In this document: positions 1 through 9,156 of the stretch, in pieces | Layout: every line of letters starts with the position of its first letter | Numbering within the stretch: the stretch's first letter is position 1 | Source of the DNA: Roseovarius sp. | GTDB taxonomy: Bacteria > Pseudomonadota > Alphaproteobacteria > Rhodobacterales > Rhodobacteraceae | DNA length: 64,000 nucleotides | Assembly (NCBI RefSeq): GCF_030373445.1 | Contig: NZ_JAUCYU010000001.1 | Span: 124,001-188,000 of the forward strand | Reading direction: 5' to 3' | Position numbers and translations under genes: made by a program | The notes under the pieces: generated by a model | The model's database searches: none | What the model was told of the DNA's origin: nothing | Seen by the model: only the letters and a program-made list of their open reading frames with translations

Positions 1-2
1 AA

Positions 3-1139
3 CGTGGCTATGCCGGGCTGCTGGTCTTCGATCCGCTCAACATCCGCTACGCCACCGACTCGACCAACATGCAGCTCTGGAACACGCATAACCCCTTCCG
101 GGCCCTGCTGCTGTGTGCCGACGGCTACATGGTGATCTGGGATTACAAGAACTCGCCCTTCCTCAGCACCTTCAACCCGCTGGTGCGGGAACAGCGCAGC
201 GGGGCGGACCTGTTCTATTTCGACCGGGGCGACAAGGTGGACGTGGCCGCCGACATGTTCTCGAACGAGGTGCGCGTGCTGCTGGAAGAGCACGCGCCGG
301 GCAACCGGCGGCTGGGCGTCGACAAGATCATGCTGCACGGGCTGCGCGCACTCGAGGCGCAGGGCTTCGAGATCATGGAGGGCGAGGAGCTGACCGAGAA
401 GGCCCGCTCGGTGAAGGGGCCCGACGAGATCCTGGCGATGCGCTGTGCCAGCCATGCCTGCGAGGTCGCCGTCGCCTCGATGGAGGCCTATGCCCGCACC
501 AACGTGCCCGCCGGGCAGACCTCGGAGGACGATATCTGGGCGGTGCTGCATGCCGAGAACATCCGGCGCGGCGGCGAGTGGATCGAGACCCGGCTGCTGG
601 CCTCGGGTCCGCGGTCGAACCCGTGGTTCCAGGAATGCGGGCCCCGGCTGGCGCAGAACAACGAGATCATCTCGTTCGACACCGACCTCGTGGGCAGCTA
701 CGGCATCTGCATCGACATCTCGCGCAGCTGGTGGATCGGCACCGAGAAGCCGCGCGCTGACATGGTCTATGCCATGCAGCACGCGCACGAGCATATCATG
801 ACCAACATGGAGATGCTCAAACCCGGGGTCACCATTCCGGAGCTGACCGCGAACACCCACGTGCTCGACGAGAAGTTCCAGGCGCAGAAATACGGCTGCC
901 TGATGCATGGCGTTGGGCTGTGCGACGAGTGGCCGCTGGTCTGTTACCCGGACAAGGCCGTCGAGGGGGCGTTCGACTATCCGCTGGAGCCTGGCATGAC
1001 GCTGTGCGTCGAGGCGCTGGTGGGCGAGGTCGGCGGCGATTTCTCGATCAAGCTGGAAGACCAGGTCCTGATCACCGAGGACGGCTACGAGAACCTGACA
1101 CGGTATCCGTTCGACCGGGCGCTGATGGGCGAGGCGTAA
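3..1139 (+). CDS. dddP: DMSP lyase DddP (5' truncated by the window edge)
   Basis: Cleaves dimethylsulfoniopropionate to dimethyl sulfide and acrylate; DddP is a metallo-lyase that uses the M24 aminopeptidase ('pita-bread') fold. The frame is open to the left edge, so roughly 70 N-terminal residues of the usual ~450 are missing; 378 are present. Metal ligands match published DddP spacing exactly: the DTD pair and a third Asp ten residues on (FDTDLVGSYGICIDIS), a His 64 residues later (LMHGVGLCDEWP), then Glu 35 and 50 residues after that His (CVEALVGE and KLEDQ). That is the D295/D297/D307/H371/E406/E421 pattern of the Ruegeria enzyme; ordinary M24 peptidases space the first two Asp differently. 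It stands alone, convergent with the next gene. A creatinase-like or Xaa-Pro peptidase is the alternative, but the ligand spacing argues for DddP. Confidence 0.9.
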   Translation, partial: RGYAGLLVFDPLNIRYATDSTNMQLWNTHNPFRALLLCADGYMVIWDYKNSPFLSTFNPLVREQRSGADLFYFDRGDKVDVAADMFSNEVRVLLEEHAPGNRRLGVDKIMLHGLRALEAQGFEIMEGEELTEKARSVKGPDEILAMRCASHACEVAVASMEAYARTNVPAGQTSEDDIWAVLHAENIRRGGEWIETRLLASGPRSNPWFQECGPRLAQNNEIISFDTDLVGSYGICIDISRSWWIGTEKPRADMVYAMQHAHEHIMTNMEMLKPGVTIPELTANTHVLDEKFQAQKYGCLMHGVGLCDEWPLVCYPDKAVEGAFDYPLEPGMTLCVEALVGEVGGDFSIKLEDQVLITEDGYENLTRYPFDRALMGEA

Positions 1140-1148
1140 ACCCGGCAG

Positions 1149-1862
1149 TCAAGCCTGGCAGACGCGGTTGCGCCCCTCGTCCTTGGCGGCATAGAGCGCC
1201 GCATCGGCCCGCGAGATCGCCGTGACAAGGTCGCGCGCGGTCCGGACCGCGGCCACGCCGAAGCTGGCGGTCACCGGCCTGTCCGTGCCATCGACGGGCA
1301 CGGGCGTCACGCGCAGGCTTTGACAGAGGCGTTCGGCCACGCGCCCGCCCTCCTCCAGCGTGGTGCCGGGCAGAAGCATCAGGAATTCCTCTCCGCCGAA
1401 ACGGGCGATCAGGTCGCCCTTGCGGCAATTGGCGCCCATCACCTCGACCACGTGGCGCAGGGCGGCGTCCCCGGCAAGGTGACCGTAGCAGTCGTTGAAC
1501 GCCTTGAAATGGTCGATGTCGCAGATGATCAGCGTCGCCGGCGTGCCGGCCAGCCCCGCCGCGTGGCGGTGGAAGGCTGCGCGGGTCAGCGCGCCGGTCA
1601 GCGGGTCGTGATCGCGCGCGGCTTCCAGGCTGACGGTGAGTTGGTAGATGTCGCGCAGCCGCAGCCCGACGAAGAACGAGATCGGCAAGGCCAGCGCCAC
1701 GGTGATGACACAACTGGCGAACCTGAGCCTGTCGACGAGATCGGCCGGGTAAAGCAGCGCCTGCAAGGCGAAATTCCCCGCCAGGGCCACCACCGTGATC
1801 GCGGCGGCGAACAGCCGCACGTCACGCATATGTTTCAAACGCAGTTGCACAGCGCACTCCAC
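1149..1862 (-). CDS. Membrane-anchored diguanylate cyclase (GGDEF)
   Basis: Makes cyclic di-GMP from two GTP. Two hydrophobic segments (about residues 17-36 and 50-68) anchor the protein in the inner membrane, and a GGDEF domain fills residues 85-237. The active-site motif is intact as GGEEF at 156-160, with an RxxD inhibitory I-site (R147-D150) five residues before it, so product inhibition is expected. There is no recognisable sensor domain and no EAL domain. The start is uncertain: GTG at 1862 is the longest choice, a GTG four codons in has a GGAG at good distance, and an ATG lies at 1829. It is convergent with dddP, nine bases apart. Confidence 0.85.
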   Translation of the reverse strand: MECAVQLRLKHMRDVRLFAAAITVVALAGNFALQALLYPADLVDRLRFASCVITVALALPISFFVGLRLRDIYQLTVSLEAARDHDPLTGALTRAAFHRHAAGLAGTPATLIICDIDHFKAFNDCYGHLAGDAALRHVVEVMGANCRKGDLIARFGGEEFLMLLPGTTLEEGGRVAERLCQSLRVTPVPVDGTDRPVTASFGVAAVRTARDLVTAISRADAALYAAKDEGRNRVCQA

Positions 1863-2014
1863 TTCGCCGGTCTCGGCAACAGTGTCACGGGCCAGTTAAG
1901 ACAAGTAAAAAACCGGCCGCGGGATGGCGGGAAAACTGCCCCGCATTTTCCGAAGACTTTCGCGATGTGACGCGTCTCGTTGTGCGCCCCGTGACCGGCG
2001 GCCGGCCAGCCGCC

Positions 2015-2878
2015 CTAGTCCGTGAGGCGCACCCGGGCAAGGAGGCCGCGATGGTCACTACCCGACAGGCCGCGCACCTCGACGCGTCCGCCGGCGGGGG
2101 CGAAGACATGGTCGATCGGCAGGGGAAAGGGCCCGAGCTGGAAGGTCGGGCGCGACGGGCCGGCGCGCTCGAACCCGGCGGCATCGGCGATGTCATCCAG
2201 GGTTTCCGACCACGGCACCATGTTGAAATCACCGCCCATGATCGCCGGGCCCCCGCCCTGCCCCAGGTAGCGCGCAAGCCAAGCGGACTGTTTCGGCTGC
2301 CCGCCCGGAAAGGGCCATGCGAAATGCAGCGACATCGCGCGGACCGGGCCGCTGGCTGTCTCGACCTGCACCACGGCAAGGCCGATCTCCTCGCTGCAGA
2401 AGGGCGTGCCGGAGGTGGGCAGGCGGGTCAGCACGGCGATGCCGCTGCGCGACGTGTAGCGGCAGAGATGCTGGGTCGGGTAGGCCTCCCACAACAGGTC
2501 GAGCAACGCCTCGTTCTCGACCGATACTTCCTGCAACGTCACGATATCCGGCGCGGCCGCCAGGATATCCTCGGCCAGCCCGCCGATGTCGGAATTCCGG
2601 TGGAACATGTTCTTCTGGTAGACGCCCAGCGCCCCCGGCTCGGCCTGGGGCAGCTTGTGGCCCAGAACGCTGCCTGCCCCGGCAAGGCAGAGCGCCGCGC
2701 CCGCCAGCCGCCAGCCGCGTGGCAGGCCCGTGGCCAGCACGAGCAGGAGCGCCGGCACGGCAATCGCGAGGCGGAACACCGCAAGGCTGTCGCCCACCGG
2801 GTGCAGCGCGCCGGCAAAGCTCAGGCCAAGCGCCACCAGCGCCAGCGCTGCCATGATCCTCACGAGTGTTTTCACCAT
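2015..2878 (-). CDS. Endonuclease/exonuclease/phosphatase family protein
   Basis: A member of the EEP (DNase I-like) superfamily. The N-terminal ~95 residues carry hydrophobic helices (from MVKTLVRIMAALALVALGL), and the EEP domain follows with VTLQEVSVENEALL (catalytic Glu), GGDFNMVPWS (the GDFN motif) and the terminal SDHRGLLARV (the DH motif). These catalytic signatures are all present. This resembles proteins whose active domain lies outside or at the membrane, but the substrate (nucleic acid, sphingomyelin or phosphoinositide) cannot be told. I start at the ATG at 2878 because AAGGTGAG precedes it directly; a longer reading to 2923 lacks a ribosome site. Confidence 0.8.
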   Translation of the reverse strand: MVKTLVRIMAALALVALGLSFAGALHPVGDSLAVFRLAIAVPALLLVLATGLPRGWRLAGAALCLAGAGSVLGHKLPQAEPGALGVYQKNMFHRNSDIGGLAEDILAAAPDIVTLQEVSVENEALLDLLWEAYPTQHLCRYTSRSGIAVLTRLPTSGTPFCSEEIGLAVVQVETASGPVRAMSLHFAWPFPGGQPKQSAWLARYLGQGGGPAIMGGDFNMVPWSETLDDIADAAGFERAGPSRPTFQLGPFPLPIDHVFAPAGGRVEVRGLSGSDHRGLLARVRLTD

Positions 2879-2961
2879 CTCACCTTGACGTGACAGCGCC
2901 GTTACATGTCTGGTGCCGGCCACGCGGGCTTCCTACCCTTTGAGCCTGTCCAAGGAAAGGA

Positions 2962-4176
2962 ATGGCGATGCCGACCGAACGATTCACCTTCACCGGTCAT
3001 TCGGGCGACGAGCTGGCGGCGCGGCTCGATCTGCCCGAGGGCCCGGTTCTGGCCACCGCGCTTTTCGCGCATTGTTTCACCTGTTCCAAGGACATTCCCG
3101 CCGCACGGCGCATTTCGGCCCGGCTGGCGGGCGCGGGGTTCGCCGTGCTGCGGTTCGATTTCACCGGGCTGGGCCATTCGGAGGGCGAGTTCGAGAACAC
3201 CTCGTTCACGTCGAATGTCGAAGACCTCGTGCTGGCCGCCAAGGCGCTGGCGGGACGCGACATGGCGCCGTCGCTGCTGATCGGGCACAGCCTTGGCGGG
3301 GCGGCGATGCTGAAGGCGGCGCGGCAGATCGAAAGTTCCAAGGCGGTGGTGACGATCGGCGCGCCGTTCGACCCCGGCCACGTGACGCGGAATTTCGGCG
3401 GTGACCTGGAGAAGATCGAGGCAGAGGGCGCGGCAGAGGTGCATCTGGGCGGGCGGCCGGTTAGCATCGGCAAGAAGTTCGTCGAGGATGTGAAGGCCGA
3501 GAAGCTGGAGGGCGAGATTGCCCATCTCAAGCGGGCGCTTCTGGTGCTGCACGCCCCGCGCGACGCGGTGGTGGGGATCGGCAACGCCTCCGACATCTTC
3601 CTGGCCGCGAAACACCCGAAAAGCTTCGTCACGCTGGGCGAGGCCGACCACCTGATCACCAACCCCGAGGATGCCGAATACGCCGCCGAGGTGATCGCGG
3701 CATGGGCAGCCAGGTATCTCGACCTCAAGGCGCCCTGCCCCCCGCCCGGCGCGCCCGAGGGCGTGGTTCGGGTGACCGAGGCCGACCCCGACGGCTTCCT
3801 GCAGGACGTCAATGCCGGGCCGAAGCATCACCTTCTGGCCGACGAGCCGGAGGCCTATGGCGGCACCGACAAGGGGCTCACGCCCTACGGGTTCCTGTCG
3901 GCGGGGCTGGGCGCCTGCACGTCGATGACGATCCGGATGTATGCCCGCCGCAAGGGCTGGCCGCTGGAGGGGGTGAGCGTGGACATCTGCCATGACAAGG
4001 TGCACGCGCAGGATGCCGGCCAGCCCGGCGCCAAGCCCGACCGGTTTCGCCGGGTGATCCGGCTGGAAGGGGAGTTGAGCGAGGAGCAGCGCCAGAAGCT
4101 TCTGGAGATTGCCGACAAGTGCCCCGTGCACCGGACGTTGGAGCGCAGTTCCGAGGTGGTGACGCGGCTGGAATAG
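2962..4176 (+). CDS. Bifunctional alpha/beta hydrolase - OsmC family protein
   Basis: A two-domain fusion. Residues 1-~255 form an alpha/beta hydrolase with nucleophile elbow GHSLGG, an acidic residue region (HAPRDAVV) and a late His (EADHLI). Residues ~270-404 form an OsmC/Ohr-like domain with the characteristic central Cys (LGACTSMTIRMYARRKGW) and a second Cys near the end (DKCPVHRTLE), the pair used for organic peroxide reduction. The architecture is a recurrent one in Proteobacteria; the physiological substrate is unknown. AAGGAAAGGA lies directly before the ATG at 2962, and the ATG two codons later (2968) has better spacing. It is divergent from the EEP gene. Confidence 0.85.
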   Translation: MAMPTERFTFTGHSGDELAARLDLPEGPVLATALFAHCFTCSKDIPAARRISARLAGAGFAVLRFDFTGLGHSEGEFENTSFTSNVEDLVLAAKALAGRDMAPSLLIGHSLGGAAMLKAARQIESSKAVVTIGAPFDPGHVTRNFGGDLEKIEAEGAAEVHLGGRPVSIGKKFVEDVKAEKLEGEIAHLKRALLVLHAPRDAVVGIGNASDIFLAAKHPKSFVTLGEADHLITNPEDAEYAAEVIAAWAARYLDLKAPCPPPGAPEGVVRVTEADPDGFLQDVNAGPKHHLLADEPEAYGGTDKGLTPYGFLSAGLGACTSMTIRMYARRKGWPLEGVSVDICHDKVHAQDAGQPGAKPDRFRRVIRLEGELSEEQRQKLLEIADKCPVHRTLERSSEVVTRLE

Positions 4177-4321
4177 GCCGCTTTCGGATCATCCCGCACC
4201 GTGCGGTGCGCGGGAGTGTTTACAAAACGTTAAAGTTTCGTGGCATTCCGGGGTGTGCGGGTCTTGTGCGGGCGGATCAAATCCGGTTCAACACGCCCCG
4301 TAACGGGAAGGGATGAGGCGC

Positions 4322-4717
4322 ATGACCACGTGGATCACCATCTGCGACACCTGCAAGCGCGACGACTGGAACGCCGAGACCCATGACCGCCCCCATGGCG
4401 AGGACATGGCCGAGCTGGTCGAGCACCACGCCGCGGGCCGCGCGGTGCGCACGCGCCGGGTGTCCTGCCTGATGGGCTGTGCCCATGGCTGCAACATCGC
4501 CATCCAGGCGCCGGGCAAGCTGGCCTATACGCTGGGCCGGTTCGAGCCGACCGAGGCGGCGGCCGAGGCCGTTGTGGCCTATGCCGAGATGCATGCCGAA
4601 AGCGAGACGGGCCGCGTGCCGTTCCGGGAATGGCCGCAAGAGGTTAAGGGACATTTTATCACCCGTCACCCGCCCCTGCCCGACGCCGATACCGACAGCG
4701 ACAGGGGCGAGGGCTAG
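4322..4717 (+). CDS. DUF1636 family small Cys protein, cobalamin-linked
   Basis: A 131-residue protein with the DUF1636 signature: CDTC near the N-terminus, then CLMGCAHGCNIAI and a GKLAYTLGRF motif, so four to five cysteines suited to a metal or iron-sulfur site. Family members usually sit in cobalamin gene clusters, and here the gene is three bases from cobC, which supports co-transcription with cobC and cobD. The biochemical role is not established. The ATG at 4322 is chosen because GGGAAGG lies nine bases upstream; a longer start at 4313 would overlap that site. A second DUF1636 protein is encoded at 15573-15899. Confidence 0.75.
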   Translation: MTTWITICDTCKRDDWNAETHDRPHGEDMAELVEHHAAGRAVRTRRVSCLMGCAHGCNIAIQAPGKLAYTLGRFEPTEAAAEAVVAYAEMHAESETGRVPFREWPQEVKGHFITRHPPLPDADTDSDRGEG

Positions 4718-4720
4718 GCC

Positions 4721-5653
4721 ATGACCGGGGCGCGCGGCCACGGCGGGCTCGACACGGCGATGGCGCGATATGGCGGGCGGCGCGAGGACTGGGTCGACCT
4801 GTCGACCGGCATCAACCCGGTGCCCTACCCCGTGCCCCTGCTCGACCCGAAGGCCTGCACCGCCCTGCCCGGCCGTGCGGCGCATGACACGCTGACCCAG
4901 GCGGCGCGGGAATTCTGGGGCATGCCGGACGACGCCGCCATCCTCGCCGCGCCGGGCACGGCGAGCCTGGTCGCGCATGTCCCCGGCCTTTTGAGAGCGG
5001 GCCGGGTGCATATCCCCGCCCCTGTCCGGACCCGCCACGCCAAGGCCTTCGCCGCCCATGGCTGGACCGAGGGCGAGGACAGCCCCGACGCCCGCGTGCT
5101 GGTGCATCCCGACGATCCCACGGGCGGCTGGTACTCCTCCGACGACCTTGGCGCGCCCTTCACGGTGATCGACGAGAGTTACGCCGATGTTTCGCCCTAC
5201 CAGTCGCTGGTCAGCTTCGCGGACAGGGAGGGCACGCTGATCCTGAAGAGTCTCGGGCGGTTCTGGGGGCTGGCCGGGCTGCGGCTGGGCTTTGCCATCG
5301 GGCCGCAGGACGAGATCGACCGGCTTTCCGCACGGCTGGGGCCGCTGTCCGTCTCGGGCCCGGCGCTGGCCATCGGCACGCGGGCATTGAGTGACCGCGC
5401 TTGGGCCGCCGACACGCGCACGAGGCTGAACGAGGATGCCGCGCATCTCGATGCGCTGATGGTGCGGGCGGGGGCCGGCGTGGTGGGCGGCACCTCGCTC
5501 TTCCGGCTGTACCGGGTGGAGGATGCCGCCGCGTGGCAGGACCGGCTGGCGCAGGCGCGGGTGTGGAGCCGGAGCTATCCCGACAATCCGGGCTGGCTGC
5601 GCCTCGGCCTGCCCGCGCCGGGGAACTGGCCCCGGGTGGAGCAGGCGATATGA
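4721..5653 (+). CDS. cobC: Threonine-phosphate decarboxylase-like aminotransferase CobC
   Basis: A PLP-dependent fold-type I protein of 310 residues that supplies the (R)-1-amino-2-propanol phosphate arm for cobalamin. It opens with the typical [13 protein letters not shown] and [25 protein letters not shown] carries the PLP-contacting Asp/Tyr region and Lys176 in [16 protein letters not shown] is the expected Schiff-base lysine. It lies between DUF1636 and cobD, whose start overlaps its stop (ATGA), so the two are translationally coupled. Family knowledge: CobC works in the aerobic pathway together with CobD (CbiB). Confidence 0.88.
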   Translation: MTGARGHGGLDTAMARYGGRREDWVDLSTGINPVPYPVPLLDPKACTALPGRAAHDTLTQAAREFWGMPDDAAILAAPGTASLVAHVPGLLRAGRVHIPAPVRTRHAKAFAAHGWTEGEDSPDARVLVHPDDPTGGWYSSDDLGAPFTVIDESYADVSPYQSLVSFADREGTLILKSLGRFWGLAGLRLGFAIGPQDEIDRLSARLGPLSVSGPALAIGTRALSDRAWAADTRTRLNEDAAHLDALMVRAGAGVVGGTSLFRLYRVEDAAAWQDRLAQARVWSRSYPDNPGWLRLGLPAPGNWPRVEQAI

Positions 5654-6567
5654 GCACCGCCGCCGTTCTGGCATTGGCCATGGCGCTCGACGCGCTGCTG
5701 GGCGAACCACGCTGGCTCTGGGACAGGCTGCCGCATCCGGCGGTGCTGATGGGCCGGGCGGTGGGCTGGTGCGACCGGCGGTTCAACGCGGGCACGGGGC
5801 GGCGGGCCAAGGGCGTGCTGGTGATGGCGGGGCTGGCGCTTGGCGCCATCCTGCTCGGTGCCGCGCTGGCCGAGCTGGGCTGGCTGGTCGAGGTCGTTAT
5901 CGCCGCCATCTTCCTTGCACAGAAATCGCTGGCCCAGCATGTGGGCGCGGTGGCCGATGCGCTGCGCGTCTCGGTGGGCAACGGCCGCATGGCGGTGGCG
6001 CAGATCGTGGGCCGCGACACCGCCGCGATGGACGAGCCGGCGATTGCCCGCGCCGCCATCGAGTCGGCGTCGGAGAATTTCAGCGACGGGGTGATCGCGC
6101 CCGCGCTGTGGTTCCTGGTCTTCGGCCTGCCGGGGCTGCTGTTATACAAGATCACCAACACCGCCGACAGCATGATCGGCTATCGCAACGACCGCTACGA
6201 GGCGTTCGGCTGGGCGGCGGCGCGGTTCGACGACCTGCTGAACCTCGTGCCCGCGCGGCTGACGGCGGGGATGATCGCGGCGCTGCACGGGATACTTGGT
6301 GACTGGCCGGCCATCGCCCGGGAGGCAGGCCAGCACCGCTCGCCCAATGCCGGCTGGCCCGAGGCGGCGGCGGCCCGTGCGCTTGGCGTGGCCCTGTCGG
6401 GGCCGCGCGCCTATGACGGGCGGCTGCGCGAGTTTCCCTTCGTGCACGAGGCAGGCCGCAAGATGATCGGCGCGGACGAGATCGATGCCACCGTCCGCCT
6501 GCTCTGGCGGGTCTGGGCGGCGGGGCTCGCGCTGACCGTTGCAGCCGCGCTGTTGTTGGCCGGATAG
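5650..6567 (+). CDS. cobD: Adenosylcobinamide-phosphate synthase (CobD/CbiB)
   Basis: An integral membrane enzyme that attaches the aminopropanol arm to adenosylcobyric acid. The 305-residue product starts with the family signature [22 protein letters not shown], and later has [13 protein letters not shown] and [14 protein letters not shown], both diagnostic. Several hydrophobic helices run through it (about residues 50-85 and 140-165, and the last 20). ATG at 5650 overlaps the cobC stop. No gene follows in the same direction until the secreted transglycosylase, so the operon probably ends here. Confidence 0.92.
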   Translation: MSTAAVLALAMALDALLGEPRWLWDRLPHPAVLMGRAVGWCDRRFNAGTGRRAKGVLVMAGLALGAILLGAALAELGWLVEVVIAAIFLAQKSLAQHVGAVADALRVSVGNGRMAVAQIVGRDTAAMDEPAIARAAIESASENFSDGVIAPALWFLVFGLPGLLLYKITNTADSMIGYRNDRYEAFGWAAARFDDLLNLVPARLTAGMIAALHGILGDWPAIAREAGQHRSPNAGWPEAAAARALGVALSGPRAYDGRLREFPFVHEAGRKMIGADEIDATVRLLWRVWAAGLALTVAAALLLAG

Positions 6568-6639
6568 CGCGCAAACAGGTTTGCAACGATGGGCCAATGG
6601 CCTAGGTTTGTCCGGCAATGACCATTGACCGAGGTACTC

Positions 6640-7809
6640 ATGAAAACCTTTTTCCTGATCGCGGCCCTGACCCTGACGGCGGGCGGGGCTGCGTCACAGC
6701 CATGCGGCGGCTCCTTTGCCGGTTTCGTAGACGCCATGAAACAGGAAGCCATTTCACGCGGGCATGACCCGTCCACCGTCAACAGCTTTTTCGCCTCGGC
6801 CCGGCAGGACCAGTCGGTGATCAAGGCCGACCGGGCACAGGGGTTCTTCCAGAAACCGTTTACCGAGTTTGCCCGGCAGCTTATCAGCCAGAACCGCCTG
6901 AACACCGGGCGGTCGAAGGCGCAGCAATATTCGAATGTCTTCGACCGTGTGGAACGCGAGTTCGGCGTGAGCCGCGGCGTGCTCCTCGCCTTCTGGGCGT
7001 TCGAGACGGATTTCGGCGGGTTCCAGGGCAATTTCAACACGCTCAACGCGCTGGTGACGCTCAGCCATGACTGCCGCCGGCCCGAACTGTTCCGGCCGCA
7101 GGTCTATGCCGCGCTCGAGCTTTACGAGAAGGGCGACTTCGACCCGGCCACCACCACCGGCGCCTGGGCGGGCGAGATCGGCATGGTGCAGATGCTGCCC
7201 AAGGACATCATCGAGAACGGTGTCGATGGTGACGGCGACGGGCACGTGACCCTCAAGACCTCGGCGCCGGATGCGTTGATGTCGGGGGGCAAGATGCTGC
7301 AATCGCTGGGCTGGCGCGCCAACGAGCCGTGGCTGCAGGAGGTCGAGGTTCCGCAGGACATGGACTGGGCGCAATCGGGCCTGCGGACGCAGAAATCGGG
7401 GGCGGACTGGGCCAGCCTCGGCGTCACGCCGCGGCACGGACAGATCCAGCGGAACCTGCAGGCCAGCCTGATCCTGCCAGAGGGGCACAAGGGGCCCGCC
7501 TTCCTCGCCTACCCGAATTTCCGCGTCTATTTCGAATGGAACCAGTCCTTCACCTACGTGCTGACGGCGGCCTATTTCGCCAACCGGCTGGAAGGCGGGC
7601 CGGTCTTCGACGCGGGCAACCCCGAGCCGGGGCTGTCGGGCGGCCAGATGAAGGCGCTGCAACAGAAGCTGGCGGCGCGCGGCTATGACGTGGGCGAGAT
7701 CGACGGCATCCTCGGCGCGGGCACCCGGTCGGCGGTGCAGGACGTGCAGCAGGAACTGGGGATGCCGGCGGATGCCTGGCCGACGCAGGCGCTGTTGAAC
7801 CGGTTGTGA
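6640..7809 (+). CDS. Lytic murein transglycosylase, MltB family, with peptidoglycan-binding domain
   Basis: A periplasmic enzyme that cleaves the glycan strand of peptidoglycan to 1,6-anhydromuramyl products. It has a signal peptide (MKTFFLIAALTLTAGGAASQ), then an SLT_2/MltB domain to about residue 320 and a C-terminal PG_binding_1 repeat (GYDVGEIDGILGAGTRSAVQ). Glu122 in FWAFETDFGGFQGNFNTLNA is the expected catalytic acid, and GEIGMVQMLP matches the second conserved motif. There is no lipobox, so it should be soluble rather than outer-membrane anchored. The start at 6640 is fixed by the signal peptide and by GAGG five bases upstream. Confidence 0.88.
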   Translation: MKTFFLIAALTLTAGGAASQPCGGSFAGFVDAMKQEAISRGHDPSTVNSFFASARQDQSVIKADRAQGFFQKPFTEFARQLISQNRLNTGRSKAQQYSNVFDRVEREFGVSRGVLLAFWAFETDFGGFQGNFNTLNALVTLSHDCRRPELFRPQVYAALELYEKGDFDPATTTGAWAGEIGMVQMLPKDIIENGVDGDGDGHVTLKTSAPDALMSGGKMLQSLGWRANEPWLQEVEVPQDMDWAQSGLRTQKSGADWASLGVTPRHGQIQRNLQASLILPEGHKGPAFLAYPNFRVYFEWNQSFTYVLTAAYFANRLEGGPVFDAGNPEPGLSGGQMKALQQKLAARGYDVGEIDGILGAGTRSAVQDVQQELGMPADAWPTQALLNRL

Positions 7810-7829
7810 AGCTGGGGGCTCTGCCCGTC

Positions 7830-7906
7830 AGCACGCGAAACGCTCCACTGGAGCGTTTCCGGGCAGCGTGCTAACCCCCCGGGATACTTGACCCAAGAAG
7901 AAGCAG
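7830..7906 (+). repeat. Composite intergenic repeat, copy 1 (hairpin plus AAGAAGAAGC tail)
   Basis: A perfect 10-bp stem (GAAACGCTCC / GGAGCGTTTC, loop ACT) is enclosed by an outer pair AGCACGC / GCGTGCT. It is followed by CCCCCGGGATACTTGACCC and CCAAGAAGAAGC. Related composites lie at 15497-15553 and, inverted, at 17485-17533. Here it separates the transglycosylase from the methyltransferase gene, and its tail supplies part of the ribosome-binding region of the latter. Confidence 0.6.
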
Positions 7907-7912
7907 GGGCCG

Positions 7913-9022
7913 ATGAGCGGAGACGCGTTCGAGATATTCCTGGCCGCGCCGCCGGGGCTGGAGCCCGTGCTGGCCGAGGAGGCGCGCGCGGCCGGGTTCG
8001 ACGTGACCGGCGAGGTGCCGGGCGGCGTGACGGTGCAGGGCGGCTGGCCCGAGGTGTGGCGCGCCAACCTGGTGCTGCGGGGCGCGGGAAGGGTGCTGGC
8101 GCGGATCGGCGGGTTTCGGGCGATGCACCTGGCGCAGCTGGACAAGCGGGCGCGGAAGTTTCCGTGGGGCGACGTGCTTCGGCCGGACGTGCCGGTGAAG
8201 GTCGAGGCCACCTGCCACGGCTCGCGGATCTACCACGACAAGGCGGCGGGGCAGCGCGTGGAACGGGCGTTGGCGGAAGAGCTGGGCGTGCAGATCGATG
8301 CCAAGGCCGGGCTGCGGGTGATGGTGCGGATCGAGGATGATTTCTGCACCTTCTCGGTGGACACCTCCGGCGAGCCGCTGCACCGGCGCGGCCACAAGGA
8401 GGCGGTCGGCAAGGCGCCGATGCGCGAGACACTGGCGGCGCTGTTCCTGCGGCAGGGCGGGTATGACGGTGCGGAGCCGGTGGTGGACCCGATGTGCGGC
8501 TCGGGCACCTTCGTGATCGAGGCGGCGGAGATCGCGGCGGGCTTGTATCCGGGGCGGTCGCGGCGGTTCGCGTTCGAGGATTTGGCGGGGTTCGATGCGG
8601 ACGCCTGGACCGAGATGAAGGGGGCGGCAAGCGGCGGAACGGACATGGTTTTCCATGGCAGCGACCGGGATGCCGGCGCGGTGAGATCGGCCATCGCGAA
8701 CGCCGAACGGGCGGGGGTGGCGACACTCACCCGGTTCGAGCAGATGGCGGTGAGCGAACGGATGCGGCCGGAGGGGCCGCCGGGGCTGGTGATGGTCAAT
8801 CCGCCCTATGGCGGGCGGATCGGCAACAAGAAGCTTTTGTATGCGCTTTACGGCGCGCTGGGGAAGACGCTGAAGGAGCGGTTTTCGGGCTGGCGCGTCG
8901 GGATCGTGACCTCGGAAGGCGGGCTGGCCAAGGCAACGGGGCTGCCGTTCAAGCCGGGCGGGCCGCCGGTGGCGCATGGGGGGCTGAAGGTGAAGCTGTA
9001 CCAGACGGGGCCGCTGCCCTAG
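7913..9022 (+). CDS. THUMP-domain class I SAM-dependent RNA methyltransferase (RlmL/YcbY N-domain type)
   Basis: A 369-residue member of the N6-adenine/guanine-N2 RNA methyltransferase family. The N-terminal THUMP and ferredoxin-like region (to ~165) binds RNA. The methyltransferase domain has DPMCGSGTFVIEAAEIA (SAM-binding motif I) and NPPYGGRIG from Asn296 (catalytic motif IV). The closest well-known relative is the first half of E. coli RlmL (23S rRNA m2G2445); the second RlmK half is absent, as is common. The rRNA target is inferred from family only. Confidence 0.85.
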   Translation: MSGDAFEIFLAAPPGLEPVLAEEARAAGFDVTGEVPGGVTVQGGWPEVWRANLVLRGAGRVLARIGGFRAMHLAQLDKRARKFPWGDVLRPDVPVKVEATCHGSRIYHDKAAGQRVERALAEELGVQIDAKAGLRVMVRIEDDFCTFSVDTSGEPLHRRGHKEAVGKAPMRETLAALFLRQGGYDGAEPVVDPMCGSGTFVIEAAEIAAGLYPGRSRRFAFEDLAGFDADAWTEMKGAASGGTDMVFHGSDRDAGAVRSAIANAERAGVATLTRFEQMAVSERMRPEGPPGLVMVNPPYGGRIGNKKLLYALYGALGKTLKERFSGWRVGIVTSEGGLAKATGLPFKPGGPPVAHGGLKVKLYQTGPLP

Positions 9023-9023
9023 G

Positions 9024-9105
9024 GCGAATCAGGGTTAAGTGGCTGATTTTGCTCGAAACGCGATGTCGGTATCACGTCGGTATCTTGTCGGTATTACGTC
9101 GGTGT
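9024..9105 (+). repeat. Dispersed 82-bp element with four 11-bp iterons, copy A
   Basis: It begins GCGAATCAGGGTTAAG, continues TGATTTTGC, and ends with four copies of GTCGGTAT spaced exactly 11 bp apart (first bases at 9065, 9076, 9087 and 9098; the last copy reads GTCGGTGT). An ungapped, inverted copy of equal length is at 48128-48209. The period matches one helical turn, so the repeats face one side of the DNA. It sits right after the methyltransferase stop codon. No coding potential was seen. Confidence 0.75.
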
Positions 9106-9156
9106 TTTCGCCGGCGGCGGCGCGGTTAAGGGCCCGGGCGTTGCGCCGGGGCGGGG

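Noticed and set aside
3..1139. Ordinary Xaa-Pro aminopeptidase or creatinase
   Set aside because: The spacing of the metal ligands, including the extra Asp two residues before the usual first one, fits DddP.
4177..4321. A second cobalamin riboswitch upstream of the DUF1636-cobC-cobD operon
   Set aside because: Only fragments such as GTAACGGGAAGGG resemble the consensus; the B12 box and the CGCGACTGTAA block are missing.
9024..9105. The GTCGGTAT repeats as a CRISPR array
   Set aside because: Repeat units are 8 bp in an 11-bp period with no spacers and no cas genes.
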